The position numbers and the translations under genes are program-made. 44,186 nt of DNA from a virus. Position 1 is the stretch's first letter; every line of letters starts with the position of its first letter. This document shows positions 1 through 8,500 of the stretch, in pieces. The stretch is taken from IMG/VR virus record IMGVR_UViG_3300042945_002683, positions 1 to 44,186 of that record; one strand, 5' to 3'. Under the pieces are notes generated by a model that saw only the letters and a program-made list of their open reading frames with translations, was not told where the DNA came from and searched no databases.

Positions 1-1
1 T

Positions 2-751
2 GTGCGTCGTCGTGCTGGCATCATCGATGTGGGTGACCTATTCTGTGCTATGGAAGGCAAGTTTGATCCTCGCCGCAACAAGGCGGGGATTCGAGAAGAG
101 CATGCACTGGCTGCGGACTACCTCGATTCCCTAGTCCGTCACGCCTCCGACTTCTACTCGCCCTACTCCGCCAACATGGTGGTCATCGGGCGCGGCAACC
201 ACGAATCGGCGATCCTCAAGAACTGCGAGACCGACCTGACCGAGCGGCTTTGCGAACGCATGAGCCATCAGTCCGGACACAAGGTTAACCCAGGCGGATA
301 CGGCGGGTGGGTTCGCTTCCTCACCGAGACGCCCAGCGGCGAGCGATACACGCTCAGCCTCAAGTATTTCCACGGCAGCGGCGGCGCGGCACTGATGTCC
401 TTCGACACCCTTAAGGTCCGGCGCAGCGCAGCTGTCATGCCCGACGCGGACGTGATCGTGCAGGGCCACGTTCACAAGCAGTGGTTCATGCCGCTGTCCC
501 GCGAACGGCTGGTGTGCGACAAGCAGGGCTGCCGGGTAGTCAGCGACATCCAGTACCACGTTCGCACCGGTACTTACAAGGACGAGTTCGGAGACGGCCA
601 CAGCGGCTGGCACATCGAGCAAGGCCGCGGACCAGAAGTTCAGGGCGCAGTCTGGATGCGACTGTACCTCGCCAAGAAGTCCGGCCGCACGATTGCCGGC
701 GAGGCGAAGACCTACTACCAGCTCATGCCCGAGTTCCACCTCGCACACTGA
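2..751 (+). CDS. Calcineurin-like metallophosphoesterase (5' partial)
   Basis: Metal-dependent phosphoesterase of the calcineurin-like/Mre11 fold; the substrate cannot be told from sequence. Visible motifs (numbered from the first codon in the window) are GDLF at 11-14 (motif II metal ligand), GRGNHE at 63-68 (the GNHE signature), a single His at 124 and GHVH at 155-158, all in family order. The N-terminal DxH motif expected about 30-40 residues before GDLF is missing, so the true start lies upstream of the window. The stop is 12 nt before the next gene. Phages often carry such enzymes near replication or recombination genes, which fits the nuclease and ATPase downstream. Confidence 0.85.
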   Translation: MRRRAGIIDVGDLFCAMEGKFDPRRNKAGIREEHALAADYLDSLVRHASDFYSPYSANMVVIGRGNHESAILKNCETDLTERLCERMSHQSGHKVNPGGYGGWVRFLTETPSGERYTLSLKYFHGSGGAALMSFDTLKVRRSAAVMPDADVIVQGHVHKQWFMPLSRERLVCDKQGCRVVSDIQYHVRTGTYKDEFGDGHSGWHIEQGRGPEVQGAVWMRLYLAKKSGRTIAGEAKTYYQLMPEFHLAH

Positions 752-763
752 ACCCCACCAACC

Positions 764-1033
764 ATGGCGAAGGGCGACCGCATCCTCCGCATCCGTGGCC
801 AGAGATGGCGGCTCAGGTTCGTGACGAACCTAGGCGACGCCGAGGGGATCTGCAACAAGGAAGAGCGGATCATCCGCATCGCACTCGGATACACCGAGGA
901 CCGCACGCTGGACTCGATCATCCACGAGATCCTGCACGCCGCGCTCTGGGACCTGGACGAGGAAGCCGTGCACGACACGGCCAACGCAATCTCCGCCGCC
1001 CTCTGGCGTCTCGGCTACCGCCGTGACCCGTAA
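764..1033 (+). CDS. Small HExxH zinc-metalloprotease-like protein
   Basis: An 89-residue protein with the zinc-protease signature HEILH at residues 54-58, in a helix followed by an acidic stretch and His70 (EEAVH) that could be a third ligand. The layout, a short beta-rich N-terminus followed by HExxH, resembles the small SprT-like/ImmA-like putative metallopeptidases common in phages. Protease activity is inferred from the motif only, and no target is known. The ATG is in a good context after a 12-nt gap containing CCCCACCAACC. It is followed by about 240 nt without a gene. Confidence 0.7.
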   Translation: MAKGDRILRIRGQRWRLRFVTNLGDAEGICNKEERIIRIALGYTEDRTLDSIIHEILHAALWDLDEEAVHDTANAISAALWRLGYRRDP

Positions 1034-1059
1034 GAAACACTTACCACTTTTCCTTACCG

Positions 1060-1083
1060 CTTACGAAACGACCGTTTCGTAAG
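1060..1083. promoter_or_regulatory. 24-nt perfect palindrome in intergenic DNA
   Basis: Two 11-bp arms, CTTACGAAACG and CGTTTCGTAAG, are separated by only 2 nt (AC). The short centre makes a stable hairpin unlikely and the site is not followed by a T-run, so it looks like a dimeric protein-binding site (operator type) rather than a terminator. It sits 27 nt after the metalloprotease-like gene and about 190 nt before the PD-(D/E)XK nuclease start, where a promoter for the recombination module would be expected. Function is inferred. Confidence 0.45.
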
Positions 1084-1219
1084 AGCCCATTTGCTGAGCG
1101 GGATTCCCACTACCCGCATTGCCGGTAACCCACGGCATCTTGTTCTTGGCCCAGCCTAGGCGAGAGATTAGATCATCAGCATGGGTGAAGTACATACTAC
1201 AACGCCTTCCCCTAGAGTC

Positions 1220-1255
1220 GCGCATGCGGGGGAGCGCTACGCGCCCCGCATGCGC
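1220..1255 (+). promoter_or_regulatory. 12-bp stem-loop in the leader of the nuclease gene
   Basis: Arms GCGCATGCGGGG (1220-1231) and CCCCGCATGCGC (1244-1255) pair perfectly across a 12-nt loop. The hairpin ends 7 nt before the AGGAG ribosome-binding site (1263-1267) and 20 nt before the ATG at 1276. There is no T-tract, so it is more likely a 5'-UTR stabilising or translation-control structure than a terminator. The rest of 1034-1275 holds the palindrome at 1060-1083 and no convincing ORF. Confidence 0.45.
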
Positions 1256-1275
1256 TCACCCCAGGAGTCCCACCT

Positions 1276-2511
1276 ATGCCCCCACCGACCCAGACTGTCC
1301 ATTACCCCACCAGCGTCTGCGATCCCAACGTCCGCCCATGGCTGGAGGCCCACGGCATCTTTGCCCGTAAGCCCCCCATCCGCAGCAGCGACTACCGGCT
1401 CGTCCGCTCGTGCCCCCGCACCTACTACCTGTCCCGCCGGCTTGGCCTGGTCAAGGCGTTCCAGTACAGCGCGGCCCTGACCCGCGGCAGCTGGGTGCAC
1501 CTCGCGTTCGCCTGCATCCTCGATGACCCCACCGACCGGGCACTGACCCTCGAGCAGGCCATCGCCGCACGCTGCGAGGAACTGCGCGGAGTGTGCAAGC
1601 AGCTCGGCGTGTCCAGCGAGAAGACCAGGGAGATGATCGCCCGCGAGGAACTGGACGCCCGCACCAGCATCGCGTGGTTCAACGCGGCCCTCCAGATCCC
1701 GGACGGCAGCGGCCGCACCCTGGCCCAGCGCTTCGCGGAGGACTGGGTCGTGGTCGCGCAGGAGCCGGAGATCCGCCACGGCGACCGCCTGATCCAGCCC
1801 GACTGCCTGCTCAAGGACAAGGCCGGCAAGCTGTGGATCGTGGACTTCAAGACCACCGGCATGTCCACCAACGCCCGCCTGCAGACCTGCCCCCTCGAGT
1901 TCCAGACCCAGCACTACTTCCACACCTTCCTCGACAAGTCCCGTGACGAGGCCGACTTCGCCGGACAGTACGGCATCAGCTGGCCCGGAGAGATTGGTGG
2001 GGTCCTGCACGTCGCGATCCGCAAGCCGTCCATTGAGTTCGGCATGAAGGACCGCCCGTTCACGCTGGACGAATCGCCGTTCAAGAGCGGACCCCGCAAG
2101 GGCGAGCCGCGCAACGAGCGCATCTACACGGGCGAGCCTGACCCGTACCTCTACGAACAGCGTTGCGTGGATTGGTACATGGGTCGCGGAGAGTACAGCC
2201 ACTTCGAGCCCGAACGGCTGACCGATCCGTGTGTTGCGATTTCCACCACATCCGCGGAGCTTTTGCTTGCGGAAGATCTCAAGTCGGAGTACCATGCTCG
2301 CCTGTCCTTCATCCGGAAGTACACGAGCCTCCAGTCCTATCCCAGCGAATTCGAGATCGGTGATCCGGTAGTCCAGCACGGGACTCCGTCGCCGTACCTC
2401 CCGTTCCACATGGTCGAGCCTGGCAAGTGGCCCGAGTTGATCCTGGCTGAAGGGTTCCTGCAACGCGACAGAGACACCCACACGGAGATCGACAATGGAG
2501 GAGACGCTTAA
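1276..2511 (+). CDS. RecB/Cas4-like PD-(D/E)XK nuclease
   Basis: A 411-residue nuclease of the RecB/Cas4-like PD-(D/E)XK family, probably a DNA exonuclease for recombination or host-DNA breakdown. The N-terminus has the SxY...SCPRTYYL pattern (37-52) common in RecB nuclease domains, then His75 in a GSWVH helix, Asp176 in QPD, the catalytic strand VDFKTT (189-194) and a QxxxY motif (210-214) that in RecB-type enzymes contacts DNA. These motifs are in the expected order and spacing. AGGAG lies 8 nt before the ATG. The stop overlaps the next gene by 17 nt, and a P-loop ATPase and a possible ssDNA-binding protein follow, which supports a recombination role. No four-Cys Fe-S arrangement is obvious, so true Cas4 is less likely. 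Confidence 0.8.
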   Translation: MPPPTQTVHYPTSVCDPNVRPWLEAHGIFARKPPIRSSDYRLVRSCPRTYYLSRRLGLVKAFQYSAALTRGSWVHLAFACILDDPTDRALTLEQAIAARCEELRGVCKQLGVSSEKTREMIAREELDARTSIAWFNAALQIPDGSGRTLAQRFAEDWVVVAQEPEIRHGDRLIQPDCLLKDKAGKLWIVDFKTTGMSTNARLQTCPLEFQTQHYFHTFLDKSRDEADFAGQYGISWPGEIGGVLHVAIRKPSIEFGMKDRPFTLDESPFKSGPRKGEPRNERIYTGEPDPYLYEQRCVDWYMGRGEYSHFEPERLTDPCVAISTTSAELLLAEDLKSEYHARLSFIRKYTSLQSYPSEFEIGDPVVQHGTPSPYLPFHMVEPGKWPELILAEGFLQRDRDTHTEIDNGGDA

Positions 2512-3007
2512 CCCCACCAGCCAGGAAGCCGGCAAGTCCGTCCTCGGACCCGTCATCTGGCAAGAGGTCCTGCGCAAGGTGATCGCACCCAAGGTCGCGG
2601 TCATCGTCACGCAGTACGGCAACGACATCGAGAACCGGCAGCAGCTGCACAAGAAGTTCTGCGAGGAGTACGGCATCCGTCCGTCCTACTCCACCTTCAG
2701 CAGCTGGTGCGAGGATCTGGGCATCAGCTTCCGCAAGAAGATCGAGGTCCACATCCCGGGCTGGAAGGAGATGCCGCGACCGACTCCTGACTTCATCGGC
2801 CCGATGCCGGCATACCCAGCCATGGCAACACCTGTTCAGGCGGAGGCTTCCGTTCAGCAGGACGAAGACCCGGATGCTCCGGTGCAGTGGGACACGCAGC
2901 CGACACGGGAGATCCCGCTTGAGGCGTTCAACGACAACATGCCCACCATTCTGCCGGGTGGGTTCCGCGCCCCGACGTTCCTCGGGGACAACAACTTCGG
3001 CAACTAA
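2495..3007 (+). CDS. Unknown protein, possible helix-turn-helix
   Basis: 170 residues, not recognised. Residues 20-75 are mainly helical and contain the segment RPSYSTFSSWCEDLGISFRK, which could be the recognition part of a small helix-turn-helix: a short turn, a Ser/Thr-rich helix start, then basic residues. The C-terminal 90 residues are Pro-rich and look disordered. The ATG lies inside the 3' end of the nuclease gene (17-nt overlap), implying translational coupling, and the stop is 21 nt before the ATPase gene. It may be an accessory DNA-binding factor of the recombination module. Confidence 0.6.
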   Translation: MEETLNPTSQEAGKSVLGPVIWQEVLRKVIAPKVAVIVTQYGNDIENRQQLHKKFCEEYGIRPSYSTFSSWCEDLGISFRKKIEVHIPGWKEMPRPTPDFIGPMPAYPAMATPVQAEASVQQDEDPDAPVQWDTQPTREIPLEAFNDNMPTILPGGFRAPTFLGDNNFGN

Positions 3008-3028
3008 CCCCCACCAACAGGAGTCATC

Positions 3029-3928
3029 ATGACACACTCCGTCACCCACGGTTCGACTGTCGCATCCAAATACGCAGGGCTCGGCAATGCCGTCACCACT
3101 GGTCGCACTACTCCTTCCCGCATGCTTGGTCTGGTGGTCGGTGAGGCTGGCTGCGGCAAGTCTTTCCTCCTCCAGTCCCACCCTGGCGCGTACATCCTCA
3201 ACCTTGACGAGACGCCTGCGGTCTGCGGCACCAGCGAGGCCGTCATGTTCCCCACCCCCGGTCCTGACGGCCGATCGGTGGACGAGAAGGGAAGCCCCAT
3301 CGTCCTCGACTGGGCCGCGCTCGAAGCGAAGCAGAAGGTTCTGATCGACCTCGCCAAGAGCAACCAGCCCCGCCCCGAGACCGTCGTCATCGACACGCTC
3401 GGTGCTGCCATCCGTCTGCTGCGTCCGCACATCGCCAAGATCTACGGTCGCGAACGGTTCACCGACGTCGACGGCCGGCTCGGCTGGGAGCGTCTGTTCG
3501 ACACCCTCATCGAGTTCGGCACCACGCTGCGCCGACACGGCTACGGCGTGTACTACATCGCCCACCTGTCCCGCAAGCACGTGCCGCTCAGCGAGAACCA
3601 GAACGTGGAGGAGTACAAGATCCTCATCAGCGACGGTCTGTATGCCCGCATGTTCCCCATGTTTGACATCGTCATCCCGGTCACCGCGCAGTGGGACGTG
3701 CGGGAGATCACGCGTGATCAGGAAGCCAACGTCGGCGGCAAGGTCGTCACCCGCAAGGTCACGACGCAGGAGAAGGTTCGCCGTCACTACTGCTCCTTCG
3801 ACAACCCCAAGCTGGAAGGCATCGCCAAGGTCCGTACCCTGTCGCCGCTAACCACCATTGAGCTCCCGAGGGACAACGCATGGCAGTCGTTCTGCTCTGC
3901 GTACGAGAGCGCGAACGCGTCCCGCTGA
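3029..3928 (+). CDS. P-loop ATPase, Sak4/RecA-like
   Basis: A 299-residue nucleotide-binding protein with Walker A GEAGCGKS at 38-45 and Walker B TVVIDTLGA at 118-126. Size and order match the phage P-loop proteins grouped with Sak4-type single-strand annealing/RecA-like recombinases, which usually sit beside an exonuclease and an SSB-like gene as here. The start has a clean GGAG ribosome site (CAGGAGTCATC then ATG). The 3' end, including the stop codon, is folded into a long inverted repeat (3911-3946). An alternative is a general AAA-type replication helper. Confidence 0.75.
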   Translation: MTHSVTHGSTVASKYAGLGNAVTTGRTTPSRMLGLVVGEAGCGKSFLLQSHPGAYILNLDETPAVCGTSEAVMFPTPGPDGRSVDEKGSPIVLDWAALEAKQKVLIDLAKSNQPRPETVVIDTLGAAIRLLRPHIAKIYGRERFTDVDGRLGWERLFDTLIEFGTTLRRHGYGVYYIAHLSRKHVPLSENQNVEEYKILISDGLYARMFPMFDIVIPVTAQWDVREITRDQEANVGGKVVTRKVTTQEKVRRHYCSFDNPKLEGIAKVRTLSPLTTIELPRDNAWQSFCSAYESANASR

Positions 3929-3981
3929 CGCGGGGAACGCGTTCGCTGTCCCTCATCGTTTCGTTTGTTTCGTTTCTTTCA
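3911..3981 (+). terminator. Stem-loop overlapping the ATPase stop codon, T-rich tail
   Basis: Arms GCGAACGCGT (3911-3920) and ACGCGTTCGC (3937-3946) pair perfectly. The inner arms CCCGC and GCGGG extend the stem to 15 bp with a 2-nt bulge, and the TGA stop is in the loop. A T-rich stretch (CGTTTCGTTTGTTTCG...) follows. This fits a rho-independent terminator or attenuator reducing transcription into the gene at 4003. The T-run starts about 13 nt after the stem, a little far for a classic terminator. Confidence 0.55.
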
Positions 3982-4002
3982 CATCTCTATTCGGAGAATC
4001 AG

Positions 4003-4524
4003 ATGCCCATTGAGAACAACGTCAAGGCCATGTTCAACTCGCTCAACACCGCGTTCGCGCAGGCTCAGCCCGACAACGGCATGGGTGCCGGCGGCTGGTG
4101 GCCGGCCGAGGGTCAGCACGAGGTGTTCGTGTCCAGCCTGAACGTGCGCCCCAGCGAGTACAAGCTGCCGGACGGACAGAAGGTCGCCGGCACGGAGATC
4201 AGCTTCCGGTACCAGCTCATCAACGACACCGACTCCCCCAACGAGCCGCGCTCGTTCGACGGCAGCGCCTTCCGCCTGCCGCAGGACACCAGCGTTCTCG
4301 ACGACAAGGGTCGCATGCGCGTTGACATCGAGATGCGCCGCCTGAAGGGCCACCTCCAGACCATCCTCCGCCGTGACGTCAAGGATATCGGAACCGCTAT
4401 TGCGGACGCCGATGCCAAGATCAACGGTCAGGACGCGGTCGCCGTCGTCGTGAAGTGCCAGTACGACAACGTCAACGGAAAGATCTACCGCAAGGACTTC
4501 CTCGTGAAGCCCCTCGCCGGCTGA
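4003..4524 (+). CDS. Possible ssDNA-binding/recombination partner protein
   Basis: A 173-residue acidic, beta-strand-rich protein. It has no catalytic motif, but position and composition (alternating hydrophobic strands, a central strand pair around FRYQLIND, a C-terminal strand ending KDFLVKPLAG) resemble the small SSB-like proteins that follow Sak4-type ATPases in phages. The ATG at 4003 is chosen because GGAG lies 9 nt upstream; an upstream in-frame extension runs through the terminator hairpin. A second protein of similar style is encoded at 38987. The assignment rests on context. Confidence 0.6.
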   Translation: MPIENNVKAMFNSLNTAFAQAQPDNGMGAGGWWPAEGQHEVFVSSLNVRPSEYKLPDGQKVAGTEISFRYQLINDTDSPNEPRSFDGSAFRLPQDTSVLDDKGRMRVDIEMRRLKGHLQTILRRDVKDIGTAIADADAKINGQDAVAVVVKCQYDNVNGKIYRKDFLVKPLAG

Positions 4525-4553
4525 TCTGATACACTACCCAGACCCCACCAGCC

Positions 4554-4585
4554 GGGGGAGGGTTACCCGCAAGGTGCCCTCCCCC
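4554..4585 (+). promoter_or_regulatory. 9-bp GC hairpin downstream of the SSB-like gene
   Basis: GGGGGAGGG (4554-4562) pairs with CCCTCCCCC (4577-4585) across a 14-nt loop. It lies 30 nt after the stop of the preceding gene and directly after a Chi-like CCCCACCAGCC. There is no clear T-tract. It may terminate or protect the upstream mRNA, or form part of the leader of the gene at 4672. Confidence 0.4.
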
Positions 4586-4603
4586 TCATAGTCCCCCGGA
4601 TAG

Positions 4604-4642
4604 CCCCCTGGTTGCCCCGAACGACGGAGAGCGACCAGGGGG
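4604..4642 (+). promoter_or_regulatory. Second hairpin in the 4525-4671 leader
   Basis: CCCCCTGGT (4604-4612) pairs with ACCAGGGGG (4634-4642), a 9-bp perfect stem with a 21-nt loop, followed by TTT. With the hairpin at 4554 it makes a tandem structured leader ending 16 nt before the CGAAAGGAACACG ribosome-site motif of the GTG-start gene at 4672. Confidence 0.4.
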
Positions 4643-4671
4643 TTTCCGCGGGGGGCCCGAAAGGAACACGC

Positions 4672-5109
4672 GTGTACGAGACTCGGTTCGTCTATCAGCT
4701 GCCGATTGATGAGGCAGCCAACATCGCAAGCCAGGTAGCCAAGGTGTTGGAGGCAACCGAAGTTCATCCCGTAAGCGTCAGCCTTGCAGTTGACGAAGAC
4801 CGCGCCATCGCGACGATCATCTACCTCACGACTACGCCTGCCGAGAGCGACGACGTAATCAAGCAATGGCGTCGGATCAACAAGACCATCCAGGTCGAAC
4901 GCAACCACAAGATCAACCCGGAGAAGTTCCGCAATATCGCCCTACTCGGGCTCGAGAACGGACAGCTCCGCAACATGCTTGCCCACGAAGTGGAACGCCT
5001 GTGCCGCAAGGGCGTAGGCAGCAAGGGGATCCTTGACTACCTAACCGAGTGCGAAGGCATTGTTGCCCAGCTCAAGTCGTACGTAGAATCCACGCGTGCA
5101 CCAGTCTGA
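4672..5109 (+). CDS. Unknown 145-aa protein
   Basis: Not recognised. The GTG at 4672 is preferred over the in-frame ATG-containing upstream region because the leader CGAAAGGAACACG (4658-4670) ends 1 nt before it, the same leader that precedes five right-arm genes, and because the upstream in-frame DNA is occupied by a hairpin. The protein begins with strands (YETRFVYQLPIDE), has a helix, then a mixed basic region (KTIQVERNHKINPEKF) and a helical C-terminus. No catalytic motif. It overlaps the next gene by 14 nt. Confidence 0.65.
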   Translation: MYETRFVYQLPIDEAANIASQVAKVLEATEVHPVSVSLAVDEDRAIATIIYLTTTPAESDDVIKQWRRINKTIQVERNHKINPEKFRNIALLGLENGQLRNMLAHEVERLCRKGVGSKGILDYLTECEGIVAQLKSYVESTRAPV

Positions 5110-5542
5110 ACACGGACTATCCGCCGTCATCTCCCGACACTCCGGTGAACCCCTCTCCATCACCGGACCCTCCCCCTTCACCGACACCACCGAACCCCTC
5201 CCCGCCTACGCCGGGATCTACCGCGCACCCACGGGCTGGTGGGGCATCGTCGTCCACTGCCCACGCAGCACCCACCCCCAGCACGCGATCCAGCACTACG
5301 AGGCAGACACCACCCCTGTCCTCTGGGTCACACCAGAAGCGAGCATCGGGCTCTACCGGTTGCCGTCCAACGAACTCACCGTATCAGCTCGAGTACCTCC
5401 TCTGGCAATCGAGGCAATGACACAGGTGATCGCTGACGAGACCGGTCGCGACTTTGCAGAAAGCCGATTCAATCGCAGGCGCGTACCCGCCGGCGTGCGC
5501 TACCTACCCGGCAAACAGATGCAGCTCTGGTTCTCGCTCTAG
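5096..5542 (+). CDS. Unknown 148-aa protein, GTG start
   Basis: Not recognised. A GTG start at 5096 lies inside the end of the preceding gene. The protein is rich in Pro, His and aromatic residues (APTGWWGIVVHCP) and beta-rich, with a short basic segment near the end (FNRRRVPAGVRY). It is the last rightward gene of the left arm. Its stop region overlaps the stop of the leftward 1249-aa gene by 4 nt, so two opposing transcription units meet with no room for a separate terminator. Confidence 0.6.
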   Translation: MHQSEHGLSAVISRHSGEPLSITGPSPFTDTTEPLPAYAGIYRAPTGWWGIVVHCPRSTHPQHAIQHYEADTTPVLWVTPEASIGLYRLPSNELTVSARVPPLAIEAMTQVIADETGRDFAESRFNRRRVPAGVRYLPGKQMQLWFSL

Positions 5543-8500
5543 CGATTGCCCCAGCGGTACATGTCGCCCTGCTCTGCCGGACGACCGGGAACCCCACCAG
5601 CCATGAGCTGACCAGGCAGCGACTCGGCAACAGCCTGCTGGTACACGTCTCGCGCAGTCTTGTCGATGCTCTCGAGCGTGCGGCCCACGACGCTCTCCTC
5701 GCGCAGCTTGATCGCCTGCTTCATCTGCTCCTGCGTCACGGTCAGCGGCAGGCCGAACCGCTTCTCGAAAGACACCTTGATCTTGCTGGCTGCGCTCATG
5801 TTGTTGCCGAGCACGGCGGCAATGTACTGCCGGCGACCCTCGCGGATCGCGTCGCGGTTCTTCAGGAGGAACTGGCTCAGCTCCTGCGGCTGGCTGAACC
5901 TACCCAGGTCCGCACCGAACGACCGAAGCACCACGTCGCTGGTGGGGAACTGCCCCATGAACCTGCCGTCCGCCTTGTACACGGGAACCATGCCGCTCTC
6001 CGCCTGCCGCCAGTCCGCATACGTCCGCTGCAACCCCACCGCCTGCAGCGTCTCGCTCGGACCCGCAGTGCCCAGCAGCCGGCTCACCGCCACGCCACCG
6101 GGAAGAACGCGGGGGATCAGATCGCCCAGGATTTCACTGTCCCCAGTACCTACATACTTCAGCGCCTGCCACCCCAGGTCGACCACAGGCGGTCGGTACA
6201 GCTGCGGCTCATCGCCCTGCAGCGCCTCCTGTCCACCCACCAGATCGGTGAAGCCAAGCGCAAGACCACGGCTGACATCCGCACCCAGCGTGCTCTTGAA
6301 CATCTCGTACGCTACGGCGCTCACCGCCATCATGCGAGAGACGTCAATCAGCGTAGTCCCGAGCTTGCCGCTCACTTCTCGACCGGCAAAGGTGCGTGTT
6401 CCGCCCATCATCGCCGGAACCGTAGCCATGTTCGCAAACGACCGAAGGCCGTACTGCGCGAACTGACGGAACAGCGGCTCTCGCAGGACCGGAGCGTAGA
6501 ACAGAGCAGGCCGGTTGATCGGGTTCGTTCCGAACTGGAACTGCTGAACCGCGTTAGCAGCGTCCATCTGCGCCCGCACAATGTCGTCCCCCACCATCCG
6601 TCCCGCCTTCTGGTACGCGTTCAGCACGGCGTTCGCGGTCACCGTCCGGTTCAGCGTCTCGCTGAGCTGAAACGGCTTCATCATTGTCTCGAGCAGGCTG
6701 AACTTCGGCTTGCCGATGGAGGCGGAGGATCCGTATCCCGCCTTCTCGATCATGCTCCAGGTGCTGCCGATGTCGCCGATGCGGGTCATGTCAAGTTCGA
6801 CATTCCCGAACTTGCGGCGGAAGTGCTTCTCCATCGCAGCCTGGATCTGCCCCTGCGTCGCGCCCATGCCGAGCCGAGAACGCTCAGCCAGGTACCCGCC
6901 GATCATGTTCAGGCTCTGGGCGTAGGCCTCGACCGTGTTCTTGAATCCCAGCTGGTGCACGCTCTGAAGCGGCTGCAGCAGGTTGATGAGCACGGTGCCT
7001 ACGTTCAGGCCCATGTGGCTGGCGTACAGCTGGCGAGTGATCGACTGGAACGGACTGAACTCAAGGTCGGTCGAGTCGGTAGCCCACCGCCGCATGTCAG
7101 TCACAAACTTGCCCGCGTACCCACCCTTCGCCTCGACCTTCCGCATGAACTTGCTGTCTGCAAGAGCCTGCGTCTGTCGCTTGATCAAGCCAGCAGCAGC
7201 AACGTGCGCCGCCCCGTCCACCGGCCGGATGCCAGCAATAGCCGGAAGGATGTGCTTGCGCCACAGCTCCGGGTAGTACTTGTCCTTCGGATCGGCCCGT
7301 GCCTCAACCTCGATGTCTGTATCGATCAGGTCGTACAGGGAGTACCCGCCAGCAGGCCGCTGCTCCGGAGCTACGCCCGACAGATCGCGGGTGCCGGCAG
7401 GAGCGCCCTCCTTGCTTCGGCCGGTGGGGCCAGGCAGACGAACGTCGGTCACGTTCGGGCCGTAGTCCTTCATCGTCACGCGCACCATCGGATCGCTCTC
7501 CGCGTCGTGCGCGAAGAACGCGTAGTCGCGAGAGACCGAGGTGATGTACTTGTCGGCGGCAACATCAGGAGCGACGCGCATGGTTCGGTAGAACCCCTGC
7601 TCGTCAATCGAGGTAAGGATGCGCTGCTTCTGGATCTCAATCAGTTGATCGAGCTCGGCCGTACCGCCAAAGTTGTCGGAGATGAACTGAAGATCACCCG
7701 GATCCCACGGCACCTCGTTCGTGCGCGTTCGCATCATGCTGCGGCTGGTGGGGTTGATTGGCTCCTTACCCGAGTTGTCCAGCTTGTTGGTGTACGGGTT
7801 GAACGCGATGCGCGAACCGTTCTTGTCCCGCGCCTCCAGTGTGTTGCGAGGCAGGTAGTAGGGATCCTCGAACCCGACCGTCAGAGTGTCAACGACGATC
7901 TTCTCCAGCTCCTCCGCGCTTGCACCCATCTTGAAGTTCGACCCGCGCGACCGCCTGCGAGCAGCCATCAGGCGCTCGGCCACCTCGTCCCCCAGCATGG
8001 CGCGAACCGCTTCTTCCCCACCAACCTCGAAGTTGCCGCTGCGGTTCAGGTACCCGGAGTTCTGGAGTGACTTGATCTGGCTTCTCGCCAGTCGCAGCAC
8101 CTTCTTCTCGTCAATTACGAACCCACGACCGGCCGCATACGCAGCCTCGTCGCCGGCAAGAAGCACGCGCCCCTGCTCGTACAGCCTGCTCTCCGCAGCC
8201 TGGAACGACTTCAACCCAAACTTGCGCTCAACTTCCTCAAGGGAGCCAATGTCCCGAATGTAGGTCGGACGGTTACGCCCCTCAAACTGGACGCGTGGTC
8301 CACCCTCCAGCACGGAGTAGGAATCGACGCTGCCGTGTTCCGTAGGCCGATTCGGATCTACGCGCTTTCGGCCAAGACCCATCTTCACGCTGATCTGCGT
8401 GCGCTTCTCTCGCATCAGGGTGCCGTACAGGTTCTTGTCCTCAGCTCGGCGACCAGGAAGACGGCGAAGAAGATCGACATCCTCATCCTTCGTAACGTCA

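Noticed and set aside
1129-1361. 13-nt direct repeat CCCACGGCATCTT at 1129 and 1349
   Set aside because: One copy is inside the nuclease coding frame and flanks differ; probably chance, with no third copy noticed.
1237-2676. 479-aa leftward ORF over the nuclease gene
   Set aside because: Antisense to the nuclease with catalytic motifs; Leu/Val/Ala-rich shadow composition.
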